A DNA stretch of 56,796 nucleotides from Brevinematales bacterium (GCA_013177995.1 JABLXN010000010.1:1-56796), one strand, 5' to 3'; positions 1 through 9,029 are shown, counted from the stretch's first letter. A program made the numbers and translations. The notes: generated from the sequence alone by a model not told the origin.

Positions 1-415
1 ATCTGATATATCTGGCTATAAGGTTTGTGAAAAAGGGTGGAAAGAAGATGGTTCAACTTTCCCGCAAGTGGACTTTTTCCACTATCTTCTGTGAAACGGT
101 TATCTCACCTACCTGAGGAGTGTTTTTGCCTTTTGTCTGAATACTCGTTTATCCCTGTTTTGGGGAAGGGGGCATATTGTTTTTTGCCCTCTAAAAAGGC
201 ATTATTTTGAACTTTTAGTCTGTTCTTTGTATTCATTCTTAGAGAAAATCTCTTTGTTTTGAGGTTCTCATTTCTCTTTTTCCCCCTTTTTTGAGGTTAT
301 GAGGGGGATTTTTTCTTTTTTTAGCCACGGACAAAGGTTATTTCCACGGATGCAGGAAAGGGAATAAACGTATAATTTATTAAAAGAAATCCTTAAAATA
401 TAAAAGGAGGTAAGA
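1..415. other. Intergenic region upstream of the LamG lipoprotein gene
   Basis: No convincing gene is visible here on either strand. A small hairpin (agtgga-ctttt-tccact) lies near 86-103. A C-tract/G-tract pair (ccccc near 283, ggggg near 303) followed by a T-run at about 309-320 could be a weak terminator for a gene entering from the left. A TATAAT hexamer lies at 371-376, without a good -35, upstream of the lipoprotein gene. Confidence 0.5.
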
Positions 416-1273
416 ATGAAACGTAGTTGGTTTTTGGTTGGTTTGTTTGTGGTGTCGTTGGTGGTGAGCTGTGGTATCCCAGGGTTGGATGATCTTTTAG
501 GTGGAGGGACGACCACAAATGCGGTGGTTACTAATACTGTTACTAATGTTGTGACTAATGGAGGTGGTGGTAGTGGCAGTGTTGCGGTTCTTGTTGCCGA
601 GTATCTTTTCGATGGCAATGCGAATGACAGCAGTGGAAATAAAAATGATGGGGTACTTCGTGCCCCTAAATGGTATAGCCTTCCCTTTTTGACCAATGGT
701 CGGAAAGGGATTCCACAAACGGCTTATTATTTTCCCGGAAGAGAAGAGATTAATGTGATGGGACCTCATATTGATTGTGGAAATGGTCCTTCAATTACAA
801 ATATTCAGGATGAACTTACAGTATCTTTGTGGATCAAGCCTGCGGTTTTGCGAACACGAAATCTTCAAATCATTGGAAGGGAATCCAATCCCTTGCTTGG
901 TGGGTGGGGGATATGGATCAATATGGATGGAAAGCTCCTTTTTAACTTATCAAAGGATGGTGAGGCTGTGGAATTATGGAATAGCAAAGTACAGCTTACC
1001 ACAGATCGTTTTTATCATATTGTAGCTATGTACGATAGGAAAAAAGGAGTCGCTTCTGTTTATATTGACAATAAAAAACAAACCTGGGAAAATCTGTTCT
1101 ATTCGTTGACATATCCAGTTACCCCAAATAGTATTGTTTTTCATGAGGACCACTTGATGATAGGGGGATTCTGGGGATGTGGAATCTCCTATTTTGAGGG
1201 AATTATTGATGATGTGAGAATTTATAATAGAATTCTTTCTGATGAAGAGGTAGAAGCGCTTTATAGAGAGTGA
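416..1273 (+). CDS. Lipoprotein with LamG/concanavalin A-like domain
   Basis: 285 aa. Residues 1-19 form a lipoprotein signal peptide ending in the lipobox VVSC, so it should be lipidated and membrane anchored. A low-complexity linker rich in Gly, Thr, Asn and repeated VTN follows (about residues 28-60). The rest reads as a LamG-type jelly roll (Laminin_G_3): it opens with LVAEYLFDGNANDSSGN, contains VSLWIKP and HIVAMYDRK, and ends in the characteristic IDDVRIYNRILSDEEVEALY. Such domains usually bind glycans or proteins at the cell surface; the ligand is not readable. Start is ATG with aaaggagg at 403-410. It stands alone, convergent with the glycosyltransferase operon. Confidence 0.85.
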   Translation: MKRSWFLVGLFVVSLVVSCGIPGLDDLLGGGTTTNAVVTNTVTNVVTNGGGGSGSVAVLVAEYLFDGNANDSSGNKNDGVLRAPKWYSLPFLTNGRKGIPQTAYYFPGREEINVMGPHIDCGNGPSITNIQDELTVSLWIKPAVLRTRNLQIIGRESNPLLGGWGIWINMDGKLLFNLSKDGEAVELWNSKVQLTTDRFYHIVAMYDRKKGVASVYIDNKKQTWENLFYSLTYPVTPNSIVFHEDHLMIGGFWGCGISYFEGIIDDVRIYNRILSDEEVEALYRE

Positions 1274-1325
1274 GCATGGGTAGAGTTAGACAGGGAGGGG
1301 AGATTTGTGTGGAATGAGCCGGATT

Positions 1326-2540
1326 TTATTTTTTTGTGGTCTTTCGTGGTAAGACTGAAAGAAAGGTATCAAGAAGCTGTTTGTTGCGAATCTCACTATC
1401 CCATACGGTGAGGATAAGGTTTTTAGCCTGTTGAGAAAGTTCTGTGTAAAGCTGGCTATCGTAGAGGAGGCGAAGGACATTCTCGGCGAACTTCTGGATA
1501 TCAAAACAGGGTGTTTTTATGACCCCTTGAGGATAATAGGTTTTGAGTGCTTCGAGGTCAAAGGAAACCCCTGGAAGTCCCAAAGCCATTCCCTCTGCCA
1601 TAGCCATTCCCCCACTATCATAGGTAGCAGGATGGAGCATCACTCGGCTCTGAGCAAACACGCGGTATTTTTCTTCACCAAGGAGGGTACCTAAAAAATC
1701 AACGTGATTGACTAAACCGTATTCTTTCACTTTTTGTTCCATTTCCTCTTTGAGGGGGCCGTCTCCTATAATAGCAAGTTTAGCGTCATTTTTTTTCTCC
1801 ACAACCTGTTTCCATATTTCGATGAGTTCCAAGCATCCTTTCTGGTAATGGAGTCTGGCCATAAAACAGCCATCATAGATTTTGGGAAGATTCTGAAATT
1901 TTTCTTTGAGAGGGGCAATCTCATGCATGCAAACAAAACCCTGAATGACGAGTACTTTTTCCTGGGGTCGCTTTTTCGTAATAAAACGCTTTTTATCGGG
2001 TTCTGAGGTGACAAAGACAATATCAGCAAACTTCTTGATAAGCCAATAGGAGGGAAGCTGGCTGAGGTAATAAAAGAGTCCGCGAAGAAAATTCTTGCCT
2101 TTGTAGGGGGAATTTTTTTTCCATGGAGGAGGAGCGAAGAGATAAAAGCCTGCTGCCCAGAGAAGTTCTGGATGGCGGAGTTTCATAAAAAAGGCAGGAA
2201 AACTATCAGGCCAGAAGTCGGATGACGAATAGACTATATCCCCTGTCTCATAATGGTAATTCTTTATTGCCCATTTGATTCCTTTCCACGTTCTTTCAAG
2301 GAGGTAGCCGGCATGATGCCATAATGTGTCGTGCCGTTTGATGGTGCTTGGGAGGGTAAGAGTATGAGGGGCCTTGACATGGGTGTTTTTTAATACACTC
2401 AGATAGTCATCTGAAGAGACAACATACATCTCAAATGCATTTTTCCAGTACCTGAGAATTTCTGTAGAGATTCTGTCCCCGCCGCTTAAAGCTCCTTCCC
2501 CAATGTACGAAAGACTTACAAGAAAAAATCGTTTTCTCAT
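1326..2540 (-). CDS. Family 4 glycosyltransferase
   Basis: 404 aa, GT-B fold retaining glycosyltransferase. The C-terminal half carries the nucleotide-sugar site: RLHYQKGCLELIEIW near residue 230 and an E-x7-E type motif in DSGGMAMAEGMALGLP near 310. The N-terminal half has a Gly-rich loop (GEGALSGGDRISTE) that would face the acceptor. It is the last gene of the 7955-to-1326 operon and its ATG overlaps the preceding stop by 4 bp, so it is translationally coupled. Likely adds one sugar in a surface glycan; donor and acceptor cannot be read from sequence. Confidence 0.85.
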   Translation of the reverse strand: MRKRFFLVSLSYIGEGALSGGDRISTEILRYWKNAFEMYVVSSDDYLSVLKNTHVKAPHTLTLPSTIKRHDTLWHHAGYLLERTWKGIKWAIKNYHYETGDIVYSSSDFWPDSFPAFFMKLRHPELLWAAGFYLFAPPPWKKNSPYKGKNFLRGLFYYLSQLPSYWLIKKFADIVFVTSEPDKKRFITKKRPQEKVLVIQGFVCMHEIAPLKEKFQNLPKIYDGCFMARLHYQKGCLELIEIWKQVVEKKNDAKLAIIGDGPLKEEMEQKVKEYGLVNHVDFLGTLLGEEKYRVFAQSRVMLHPATYDSGGMAMAEGMALGLPGVSFDLEALKTYYPQGVIKTPCFDIQKFAENVLRLLYDSQLYTELSQQAKNLILTVWDSEIRNKQLLDTFLSVLPRKTTKK

Positions 2541-3709
2541 GATGTATACTCCGGGTCAAGATGAGAAAGTATTTCCTCAAAATTTTTTTCGCTATAGTAC
2601 TTTTCCACATAGGGTCTGGCGTTTTGACAGAGCTTTTGGTAAAGATCTCTGTCGTTTTTCAGAGTAAGGATGGCGTTTATGAAATTTTCCTTGGTGGGTT
2701 CAATAACGATACCAACCTCTGGAGTTACGACTTCAGGGATACCCCCTTTTTTGCTTCCTATAACGGGGGTTCCACAGGCCAAGGCTTCAAGGATAACCCT
2801 TCCGAAACCTTCTTCGTAAAGTGAAGGAATACAAAATACGTCAGCAGCGTTATAAAATTTATAGAGTTCTGTGTTATCCTGTCTTCCCCAGAAGGTTATG
2901 TTGGGGAGAGGATTATTGAGTAAAAAATCTTCTTCTGGTCCTGTACCAACAAACCAGAAGGAAATATCTTTTTCCGTTTGAAGAGCATTGGCCACTTCCC
3001 AGAGAAGTTTAAAACCCTTGATAGAGATAAGCCTTCCAACAAAGAGAACAATGAATTGGGAAAGAGAAACGTCGAAAGATTCTTTTGCTTTTTTCTTTTC
3101 AATTGGTAAAAAATGTTCTAATTGTATCCAGTAATGAAAACGATGAATCTTCTTTTCATCAAGGCCAATAGTGGAGAGTTCTTTACGAGAACCTTCGGAG
3201 AGGCAGAGGATGGTGTTGGCAGATTGGAGAATCCATCTGGTAAATCGTGCCGTGAGTGATTGAGGGGACATCTCATAAATGGCATGAGTTGCCACGACGA
3301 TTCTTGGTTTTTTATAAATCGACTTGAGCCATTTGGCTATGAGAGCACTGCTAAGTCCATGAGCATAAATGGTGTCAGGTTTGCCTATTTTGAATTGGCA
3401 GAGAAGAAGGGTCTTGAAAAAAAGGTAGGGAACAAGGTAGAGGAATTGAAGAAAAGGATAATGTTCAAGGATATGAAAAAGGTTTTTGAACCACCAGTGA
3501 CGATAGATGGTGATATTTCCGATGATTTCTTTCTTTTGATAGGTTTTTATGTTTTTTGTCACGATTGGTTTGTAGGTAGAAACTGAGACACGGTAAGAGG
3601 GATATTTTTGAAAGGCTTTTACAATATCGCTCATGTGGGTTTCTACCCCTCCAACGTCTGGAGGAAAAGTGGGGGAAAGAAGAAGAATATGTTTTTGTTT
3701 ATAAGACAT
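2537..3709 (-). CDS. Family 4 glycosyltransferase
   Basis: 390 aa from the chosen ATG at 3709; the frame is open to 3751, but that would overlap the preceding gene by 32 bp, while 3709 has gaggt about 8 nt upstream. GT-B fold: SPTFPPDVGGVETH near the N-terminus, LFVGRLISIKG near residue 205 and the donor-site motif EEGFGRVILEALACGTPVIG near 300. Same family as its downstream neighbour but not a recent duplicate. Part of the glycan operon; sugar specificity unknown. Confidence 0.85.
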   Translation of the reverse strand: MSYKQKHILLLSPTFPPDVGGVETHMSDIVKAFQKYPSYRVSVSTYKPIVTKNIKTYQKKEIIGNITIYRHWWFKNLFHILEHYPFLQFLYLVPYLFFKTLLLCQFKIGKPDTIYAHGLSSALIAKWLKSIYKKPRIVVATHAIYEMSPQSLTARFTRWILQSANTILCLSEGSRKELSTIGLDEKKIHRFHYWIQLEHFLPIEKKKAKESFDVSLSQFIVLFVGRLISIKGFKLLWEVANALQTEKDISFWFVGTGPEEDFLLNNPLPNITFWGRQDNTELYKFYNAADVFCIPSLYEEGFGRVILEALACGTPVIGSKKGGIPEVVTPEVGIVIEPTKENFINAILTLKNDRDLYQKLCQNARPYVEKYYSEKNFEEILSHLDPEYTS

Positions 3710-3719
3710 ACCAAAGACC

Positions 3720-4628
3720 TCAGCGTTTTTTGTTTTTTTTCCTGGTGACAAAGACTATACCCACTAAGAATCGCAAAAAGTACATTCCTATAGCAAGGAA
3801 AGGATGAGAAAGAAGATATTTCCATTTTCCTTTTTCGATAAATACTCCCACATAGCGGTACCATAATCCAAATTGCTTTTTGAGGTCCGGGTCATTCTTT
3901 CCCCATTTCTGGATATAAGGGGCAAAGTTCTGGGTATAGTACGTCTTTTTTTTGAGGTAGGTTTGGAGAGAAAATTCTGATTCGTTATGGTAAATGCAGC
4001 AAAGGGGAAAGGGAGGAGAAACACCTTTTTCCTGAATAAAACCCCAGAGGGAAAAATTTATCAGAAAATTTTCCTGGCTCTGAAGAAGATCAATTGGTCC
4101 TTGTTCTTTTATTTTTTTGTCAAGATCCCAGTCTTCGGGACCGGAGAAATTTTCATCAAATCCCCCTACCTTTTGAAAAATATCCTTTCGAAAAAACCTT
4201 GCCCCATCAATAACTGTTCCATCATAAAAACGACGTTCAAATCTCCGGACTCGAGACCAGTAGGAGGTACCTAAAACAATTTCCGGGATATGAAGGGCGA
4301 CGGCATTTTTCGTTTCCATCCACCAGACACAGGCTTCAATAAGTGAGGGAGAGAGGATCATATCGGCATCAATATACATGACGTATTTGCCATGAGCTTT
4401 TTCTATCATGCCATAGTTTCTTTGGGCAGAACGTTCAGGACCTTTGAGATAGACATAGGGGGTATATTTTCTGGCGATCTCTTCTGTTTTGTCTGTAGAG
4501 TGGTTGTCTACGACAATGATCTCTATATGTGGATAGGTTTGTTCTTTGATACTTTGGAGACAATTGGCAATATTTTTTTCTTCGTTTTTGGTGGTGACCA
4601 CTACAGAGACAAGGGGCGAGTCATTCAT
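3720..4628 (-). CDS. Family 2 glycosyltransferase, membrane-anchored
   Basis: 302 aa. GT-A fold opening with VSVVVTTKNEEKNIANCLQS; the DXD metal/nucleotide motif is DAD at residues 87-89. A GPEDWDLDKKI segment near 170 is the usual catalytic ED-type motif. One hydrophobic helix near the C-terminus (about 275-295) and a Lys/Arg-rich tail suggest attachment to the inner face of the cytoplasmic membrane. It overlaps the upstream methyltransferase stop by 8 bp, which supports coupled translation. Confidence 0.85.
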   Translation of the reverse strand: MNDSPLVSVVVTTKNEEKNIANCLQSIKEQTYPHIEIIVVDNHSTDKTEEIARKYTPYVYLKGPERSAQRNYGMIEKAHGKYVMYIDADMILSPSLIEACVWWMETKNAVALHIPEIVLGTSYWSRVRRFERRFYDGTVIDGARFFRKDIFQKVGGFDENFSGPEDWDLDKKIKEQGPIDLLQSQENFLINFSLWGFIQEKGVSPPFPLCCIYHNESEFSLQTYLKKKTYYTQNFAPYIQKWGKNDPDLKKQFGLWYRYVGVFIEKGKWKYLLSHPFLAIGMYFLRFLVGIVFVTRKKNKKR

Positions 4629-5529
4629 GAGGTACCTCCGATTTAGGATTTGTTTTTTTGAATATAAAGATCATGGTTTCTTTGTCGGCAATTTTAGCCA
4701 AAGGATATAAAATTCGAAGTAACCATTTTGTTAAAAGAGGACTTTTTTTCACCGACCACCAGAGGTCTAACGGATATTCCCACCACGGGGAAAAACTTTT
4801 TACGTAAAAGAGGGGAAGAGAGTGGGTGAGTGTCTCGATAGTCTTTTGTGTTGGCCACCATACATGGCGTGGGGCATCAAGGTGAAACCAGTGTTCTTTG
4901 CCAAAAGAAAATCCTAAACTTTTAGCCCATGGAAGAGCAAAGACAAGAAGTCCATTCTCTGAAAGAAGATTGCAGGCTTTTTGAAGATATTTTTGCGGGT
5001 TATTGCAATGTTCTAAAACGTGCCAGAAACTGATAATATCAAAGGTATTGTCTCCAAAGTCCAGCGAAAGAAAGTCTCCCTGAAAGCACAGAATATTTTT
5101 TTCGCTTATTTTCTTATAACCTTTTTCAGAGATTTCTACACCGACAGGTTGAAAATATCTTTTTGAAAGTTTTTGCAAAAACTTTCCATCTCCTGCTCCT
5201 ACATCAAGCCATCGTTTTGGAAAATTACTCTTTTTTGGAGGGGAGAGAAAAAAAATCCTGAGTTGAAAACTTAACATATCTATAATATCAGAAAAAAAAG
5301 AAAAAGGAGTTTTCTGATTATTATAATAATCAAAAGAATTATAATACCTTGCGTAGTACTGAGGGTCTTGTACAATAGAAAGTTGATATGTTTGACAATT
5401 ATTACAAAAATACACGGGAAATTTTTCGTCGGAAAGAAAATATCGCCCATGGGTATTTGAAGCTTTCATGATAGGAGAGGAAAGGGGAGATTGACATATC
5501 ATGCAGGTTGGTTTGTTGATGGTATTCAT
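4621..5529 (-). CDS. SAM-dependent methyltransferase with N-terminal zinc ribbon
   Basis: 302 aa. Two CxxC pairs, C9/C12 and C42/C45, form a probable zinc-binding N-terminal module. A class I methyltransferase fold follows: motif I WLDVGAGDGKFL near residue 108, acidic motif FQGDFLSLDFGDN, and ISFWHVLEHCNNP. This architecture is common in sugar C- or O-methyltransferases of surface-polysaccharide clusters, which fits the surrounding glycosyltransferases. The exact substrate is inference. The ATG overlaps the radical SAM stop by 4 bp. Confidence 0.8.
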   Translation of the reverse strand: MNTINKPTCMICQSPLSSPIMKASNTHGRYFLSDEKFPVYFCNNCQTYQLSIVQDPQYYARYYNSFDYYNNQKTPFSFFSDIIDMLSFQLRIFFLSPPKKSNFPKRWLDVGAGDGKFLQKLSKRYFQPVGVEISEKGYKKISEKNILCFQGDFLSLDFGDNTFDIISFWHVLEHCNNPQKYLQKACNLLSENGLLVFALPWAKSLGFSFGKEHWFHLDAPRHVWWPTQKTIETLTHSLPLFYVKSFSPWWEYPLDLWWSVKKSPLLTKWLLRILYPLAKIADKETMIFIFKKTNPKSEVPHE

Positions 5530-6983
5530 TTTTTTCTCCCAAAATCCATGAGATGTCCTATCACCTTCATCCCCGCTCGCCAGAAGTACTTGACATCCTC
5601 GATATCTCGAATAGAGAGGAGTTTTCGCAGAAGAAATTCAGGATGAAAAGCCACAGAATACAGTCCCTGCACGTATTTCATCAGGGTTTCTGGAGACATC
5701 GGGGTTTTCATCATAGGTTCTCGCATGTCGTATCTATCCCAGTCTTCGCTGACAAGCCAGCCGTTTTGTCTGCATTCTTCAAAGAGAGGGGTGCCGGGGT
5801 AGGGAACCACAACGGTTGCCTGCATGGTGTAGGCGTAGTTCTTGATGAGAAGATAACGACCAAGTTCGAGGGTACACCTGGCATCCTCTTCGGTTTCCCA
5901 GGGATAGCCAAACATGATGGTGATGTGGGGGTAGAGACCCGCCTTTCGCATGAGTTTGACGTTTTCTACCATTTCTTCAATGGTTTCTCCCTTTTTGACC
6001 CTGTCTAAGGTTTTTTGATTGGCGGATTCAATACCGACGAGCACAAGTCTGAAGCCGGCCTTTTTCATGAGTTTCATCTGGTCATAGGAGAGGGCCTTAC
6101 CAAGACGCATGTTGCAGTCCATGGTGACCTTTTTGTGGTAGCCCCGACGTATCATCCCTTCACAGAAATTGTCAAGCCATTCCCCGACTGGAAATGTCCC
6201 TGTATCATCCATGATCTCACGAACATGGTACTTTTCAATGAGCATACCGATCTCATCGAGAACATCCTCAACGGGGCGTTTATTGAACTGGGGATAGAGG
6301 GTTGTCCAGGAGCAGAAGGTACACTGGTGATACCAGCAGTCTCTTCCGGCCATGATATAGGTCCCCGGGGTGTGTTTGTAGTTACCGTTATGATAGGCAT
6401 AGTTTTCCCACCGTGTGAGGTCTCGATCAATCCAGGGAAGAGTGGCAAGATCATACTTGCGCTGAAATTTTCCCGAGGAGACAATGGTATGGTTTTCACG
6501 GTAAAAAAAGCCTGGTTCAAGAGAAGAGACTTTTCCGGAAAGAAACTCTACAAGATTCAAGAGCAGAAAATCATAATCTCCCCCTGTGAGGATATAATCT
6601 ACAGGGCAGGCCTGGAGGGTCTCTTCAGGGAGAGCGGTGACGTGATCCCCCATCAGGACCACGGTGATGTTGGGGAGAAGTTCTTTGAGAGTTTTGACAA
6701 TCTCCCAGTGTTTTTTGATCACCGGTGTTTTGGTTTCCATGGCGACGAGAGAAATTTTCTCTCTTTTGAGAAAGGAAAACCACTCATCGAGAGAGAGACC
6801 TTCAGCAATGCCGTCCAACCACACCACATCGTAGCCCTTCTTTTTGAGAAGAGTGGCGGCACTAGCTGGTACCATAGGGTAGATGAAGGTGGGGTTATTG
6901 AACCACTGGAATTGTCTATTCTGTGAGAGAAGGGGGACGCCCTTTTCACTTTTCAAAGGGGGGTAAGTAATGGCAATTCGCAT
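5526..6983 (-). CDS. B12-binding-type radical SAM protein
   Basis: 485 aa. Residues about 1-150 resemble the Rossmann-like B12-binding domain found in BchE/HpnP-type enzymes (YDVVWLDGIAEGLS, VVLMGDHVTALPEETL). The radical SAM domain follows, with cysteines C216, C221 and C224. The spacing is therefore C-x4-C-x2-C and not the common C-x3-C-x2-C. Downstream SAM-binding features include RLVLVGIESANQKTLDRVKKG and HITIMFGYPWETEEDA. In a glycan operon it may methylate or rearrange a sugar or lipid; this is inference. It starts 3 bp after the upstream GT2 stop. Confidence 0.8.
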   Translation of the reverse strand: MRIAITYPPLKSEKGVPLLSQNRQFQWFNNPTFIYPMVPASAATLLKKKGYDVVWLDGIAEGLSLDEWFSFLKREKISLVAMETKTPVIKKHWEIVKTLKELLPNITVVLMGDHVTALPEETLQACPVDYILTGGDYDFLLLNLVEFLSGKVSSLEPGFFYRENHTIVSSGKFQRKYDLATLPWIDRDLTRWENYAYHNGNYKHTPGTYIMAGRDCWYHQCTFCSWTTLYPQFNKRPVEDVLDEIGMLIEKYHVREIMDDTGTFPVGEWLDNFCEGMIRRGYHKKVTMDCNMRLGKALSYDQMKLMKKAGFRLVLVGIESANQKTLDRVKKGETIEEMVENVKLMRKAGLYPHITIMFGYPWETEEDARCTLELGRYLLIKNYAYTMQATVVVPYPGTPLFEECRQNGWLVSEDWDRYDMREPMMKTPMSPETLMKYVQGLYSVAFHPEFLLRKLLSIRDIEDVKYFWRAGMKVIGHLMDFGRKK

Positions 6984-6986
6984 AGA

Positions 6987-7955
6987 TTACCTCTTGAGTT
7001 CTTTTGTAAGAAGTCCCTGTATAAAAAACCATCCATAGGTGAGATGGGAAGCAAAAATGCCTATCATGGTAGCCAAACGTTCAAAAACGGTCTTGCCTTC
7101 TCCAAAAAGAAAGGCCCCGAGAAAGTAGACAAACAGGATTCCCCCATAGAGCCACCAGAGAAAAGGGAAGAGAAGAGATGGAACCCATCCAAAGAGTGTG
7201 CCTAAAAGGAAAAGTGAGGGGAGAAGATAGGCCATCTTGAGAGAAGTGGCAGGGTAGCGTTTGGCAAAAAATCCCCTATGCAGGGCATAATTGGCAATCT
7301 GTCGAAAGTGATTGGGAAAGAGAGGACGACGATGATGCCAGACGATCACCTCAGGACTATAGAGGATACGGTGGCCTTTTTCCTTGATGGCGAGGCAGAG
7401 CTTGGTGTCCTCTCCAGGATAGTAGGTAGAATCAAATCCACCCACACTTTCAAAAACCTCTTTTTTTACAATCAGATTCACTGATGGGAGATCATAGTCT
7501 TCGTGTATGGTACCCACGGGGATATAACGCTTTCGGTAGTTTCCACTCATCCACAGGGAGGCGTAAATATTCCCGGAAAGGCGCTGGGAAAAACCATCTG
7601 AGGGAGGGGTGATACCAGGGCCTCCCACGGCGCCGATATCATCGGACGACAAAAGAATATCCACGGCTCGGCTGAGCCACTTTTCATCAGGATAGGCATC
7701 ATCATCGGTAAAGGCGAGAATAGTTCCTTTGGCAAGTTTGGCACCCATGTCGCGTTTTTCCGCGGGGCCAACAGGTCCTGAGGGAACAATCCGGATATCG
7801 AGTTTTTGAGAAAGCACTTCTGTTTCGTTTTCATCCGGGAGGATAATGATTTCAAAAGGGGAGTAGTCGAGTCTTTCATAATAAGGTATAGCCTCACGGA
7901 TGTAGTGATTGAAGGCCTTGAGGGGGATAATCACAGAAACCAGTGGACGAGACAA
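6987..7955 (-). CDS. Family 2 glycosyltransferase with C-terminal membrane segments
   Basis: 322 aa. GT-A fold: VSVIIPLKAFNHYIREA at the N-terminus, DDD motif at residues 84-86 (AFTDDDAYPDEKWL), GEDTKLCLAIKEKG near 185 and a QxxRW-like RQIANYALHRG near 220. About three hydrophobic helices occupy residues 245-315, so it is membrane embedded and may act on a lipid-linked acceptor. The start is TTG at 7955, chosen because aaaggagg lies 5-6 nt upstream and no ATG fits. First gene of the operon and directly behind its promoter. Confidence 0.85.
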   Translation of the reverse strand: MSRPLVSVIIPLKAFNHYIREAIPYYERLDYSPFEIIILPDENETEVLSQKLDIRIVPSGPVGPAEKRDMGAKLAKGTILAFTDDDAYPDEKWLSRAVDILLSSDDIGAVGGPGITPPSDGFSQRLSGNIYASLWMSGNYRKRYIPVGTIHEDYDLPSVNLIVKKEVFESVGGFDSTYYPGEDTKLCLAIKEKGHRILYSPEVIVWHHRRPLFPNHFRQIANYALHRGFFAKRYPATSLKMAYLLPSLFLLGTLFGWVPSLLFPFLWWLYGGILFVYFLGAFLFGEGKTVFERLATMIGIFASHLTYGWFFIQGLLTKELKR

Positions 7956-7981
7956 TCTTTCCTCCTTTCGTGTGAGAAAAT

Positions 7982-8010
7982 ATTATAGCCCATTCTCTTT
8001 TTTTTGTCAA
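7982..8010 (-). promoter_or_regulatory. Sigma-70 promoter of the glycan operon
   Basis: Reading the minus strand: TTGACA at 8010-8005, a 17-bp spacer, and TATAAT at 7987-7982. Both hexamers are perfect consensus and the start codon of the first gene is 27 bp downstream. It should drive all seven genes down to 1326. Confidence 0.85.
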
Positions 8011-8073
8011 AAATGGGAAAGAAGTTCTCTTTTTGTGGAAAATAAAAAGACTATCAGACGAGTGAAACAAGAC

Positions 8074-8619
8074 TTAGCGGGAGAGAATCTCTACTATCTC
8101 TTCAAATCGTCTCTGGAGATCCCCATCGAAGATCTCATCGGAAAGACGAATGAATCCATCAGCCGACGGGGATATCGGAGCAATGGTGGCAGTGGAGATT
8201 TCATAGCAGGAAAGATTTCCGGCAAAAAGAGAGCGCATTTTCTTGAAAACCTTTTCATATCCAAAGGGACCATCTTTTTCCTTTTCCCCTGTGCCACAGA
8301 CGGTAATAAAGATGAGTTGTTTCAGAGAGCGGCCGTATTTTTTGAGAAAACCCCGAAGAGGAGAGATAACTTTTCCCATCCATATGGGGCCCAAGAGAAT
8401 AACTCTCTCATAGCTGGAGGGAAAGCAGGAGAGGGGAAAAAGAGACACAGGAAGATGGAGGGCAGAAGAAAGGAGAAGCAAAAAAAGATTGGGGTGTTTT
8501 GGGCGAAGGGTTTCGAGGTCGCTTGAGAGACGCTGGGCTAACTTATGAGCAATAAACTCATTATTGCCCGTCTCACTAAAATAAAGGATAAGAGTTGAGG
8601 GGGATGTTGGTTTTGACAT
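8074..8619 (-). CDS. Flavodoxin-family protein
   Basis: 181 aa. The N-terminal strand and phosphate loop (LILYFSETGNNEFIAHKLA) matches the FMN-phosphate loop of flavodoxins. A second flavin-contact segment is ILLGPIWMGKVISPLRGFLKKY, and a third is FITVCGTGEKEKDG. Slightly longer than classic flavodoxins (about 150-170 aa), like the Flavodoxin_4/5 group that includes MenJ/HemG-type reductases. Single gene with its own promoter; ATG preceded by aggagg. The electron partner is unknown. Confidence 0.8.
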   Translation of the reverse strand: MSKPTSPSTLILYFSETGNNEFIAHKLAQRLSSDLETLRPKHPNLFLLLLSSALHLPVSLFPLSCFPSSYERVILLGPIWMGKVISPLRGFLKKYGRSLKQLIFITVCGTGEKEKDGPFGYEKVFKKMRSLFAGNLSCYEISTATIAPISPSADGFIRLSDEIFDGDLQRRFEEIVEILSR

Positions 8620-8643
8620 GATTTTCCTCCTGAACGTTTGTTC

Positions 8644-8672
8644 ATTATAAGGGGAAAAGAGGGTTTTGGCAA
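8644..8672 (-). promoter_or_regulatory. Sigma-70 promoter of the flavodoxin gene
   Basis: On the minus strand TTGCCA at 8672-8667, a 17-bp spacer, and TATAAT at 8649-8644, with the ATG 24 bp further on. Confidence 0.8.
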
Positions 8673-8731
8673 GGAAAGAGGATTTCTTTTTTTGGTACTC
8701 ACTATGATAAAGAGTTTTTTGAGCGGAGATG

Positions 8732-8782
8732 GCTATTCCTTTGTTTCAGCTACGAGGGCTTTGGCTGAAACATCGATAGAGC
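8732..8782. repeat. Palindromic repeat, copy 1
   Basis: Left arm GCTATTCCTTTGTTTCAGC at 8732-8750, a 13-nt loop, right arm at 8764-8782 beginning GCTGAAACA. The outer part of the right arm is degenerate. Same family as the copies at 12565, 31677, 42619, 49110, 52426, 55373 and 56670. Confidence 0.85.
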
Positions 8783-8945
8783 CCCCGCCCCTGCTTGCGG
8801 TGCCTTCTGACAGAAGCCACCAGGGGAACACATGCCCCGCGGACCTGGTGGGAGAGGGCTCCATTCTCCTGCCGATGTCCGAGCTACAGGAGGTGGCGAG
8901 GAAGCCCGGGGTCAGACATGGAGGGCTGTCCCCTGCAGGGGTCTC
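8783..8945. other. GC-rich, hairpin-rich intergenic block
   Basis: Much more GC-rich than its surroundings and without a credible gene. Visible stems: ccaccagg (8817-8824) with cctggtgg (8844-8851); ctcct (about 8865) with aggag (about 8888); gggct (8856) with agccc (8903); and cccc-tgca-gggg at 8930-8941. The first bases after the palindromic repeat (ccccgcccctgc...gcggtg) recur inverted next to the repeat copy at 12565. Could be a structured RNA or a decayed element. Confidence 0.55.
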
Positions 8946-9029
8946 AAGAAGTGAGCATGTATGGAACTATCGCTAAGGTTTTGGAAAGAAAGCAGTTAGG
9001 AGAGAGGGAGGTGTCTTGAAATTTTTCTT

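Noticed and set aside
6015-6926. 303-codon open frame antisense to the radical SAM gene
   Set aside because: The minus-strand frame has clear family motifs, operon overlaps and a promoter. The plus-strand translation has no domain and no ribosome binding site.
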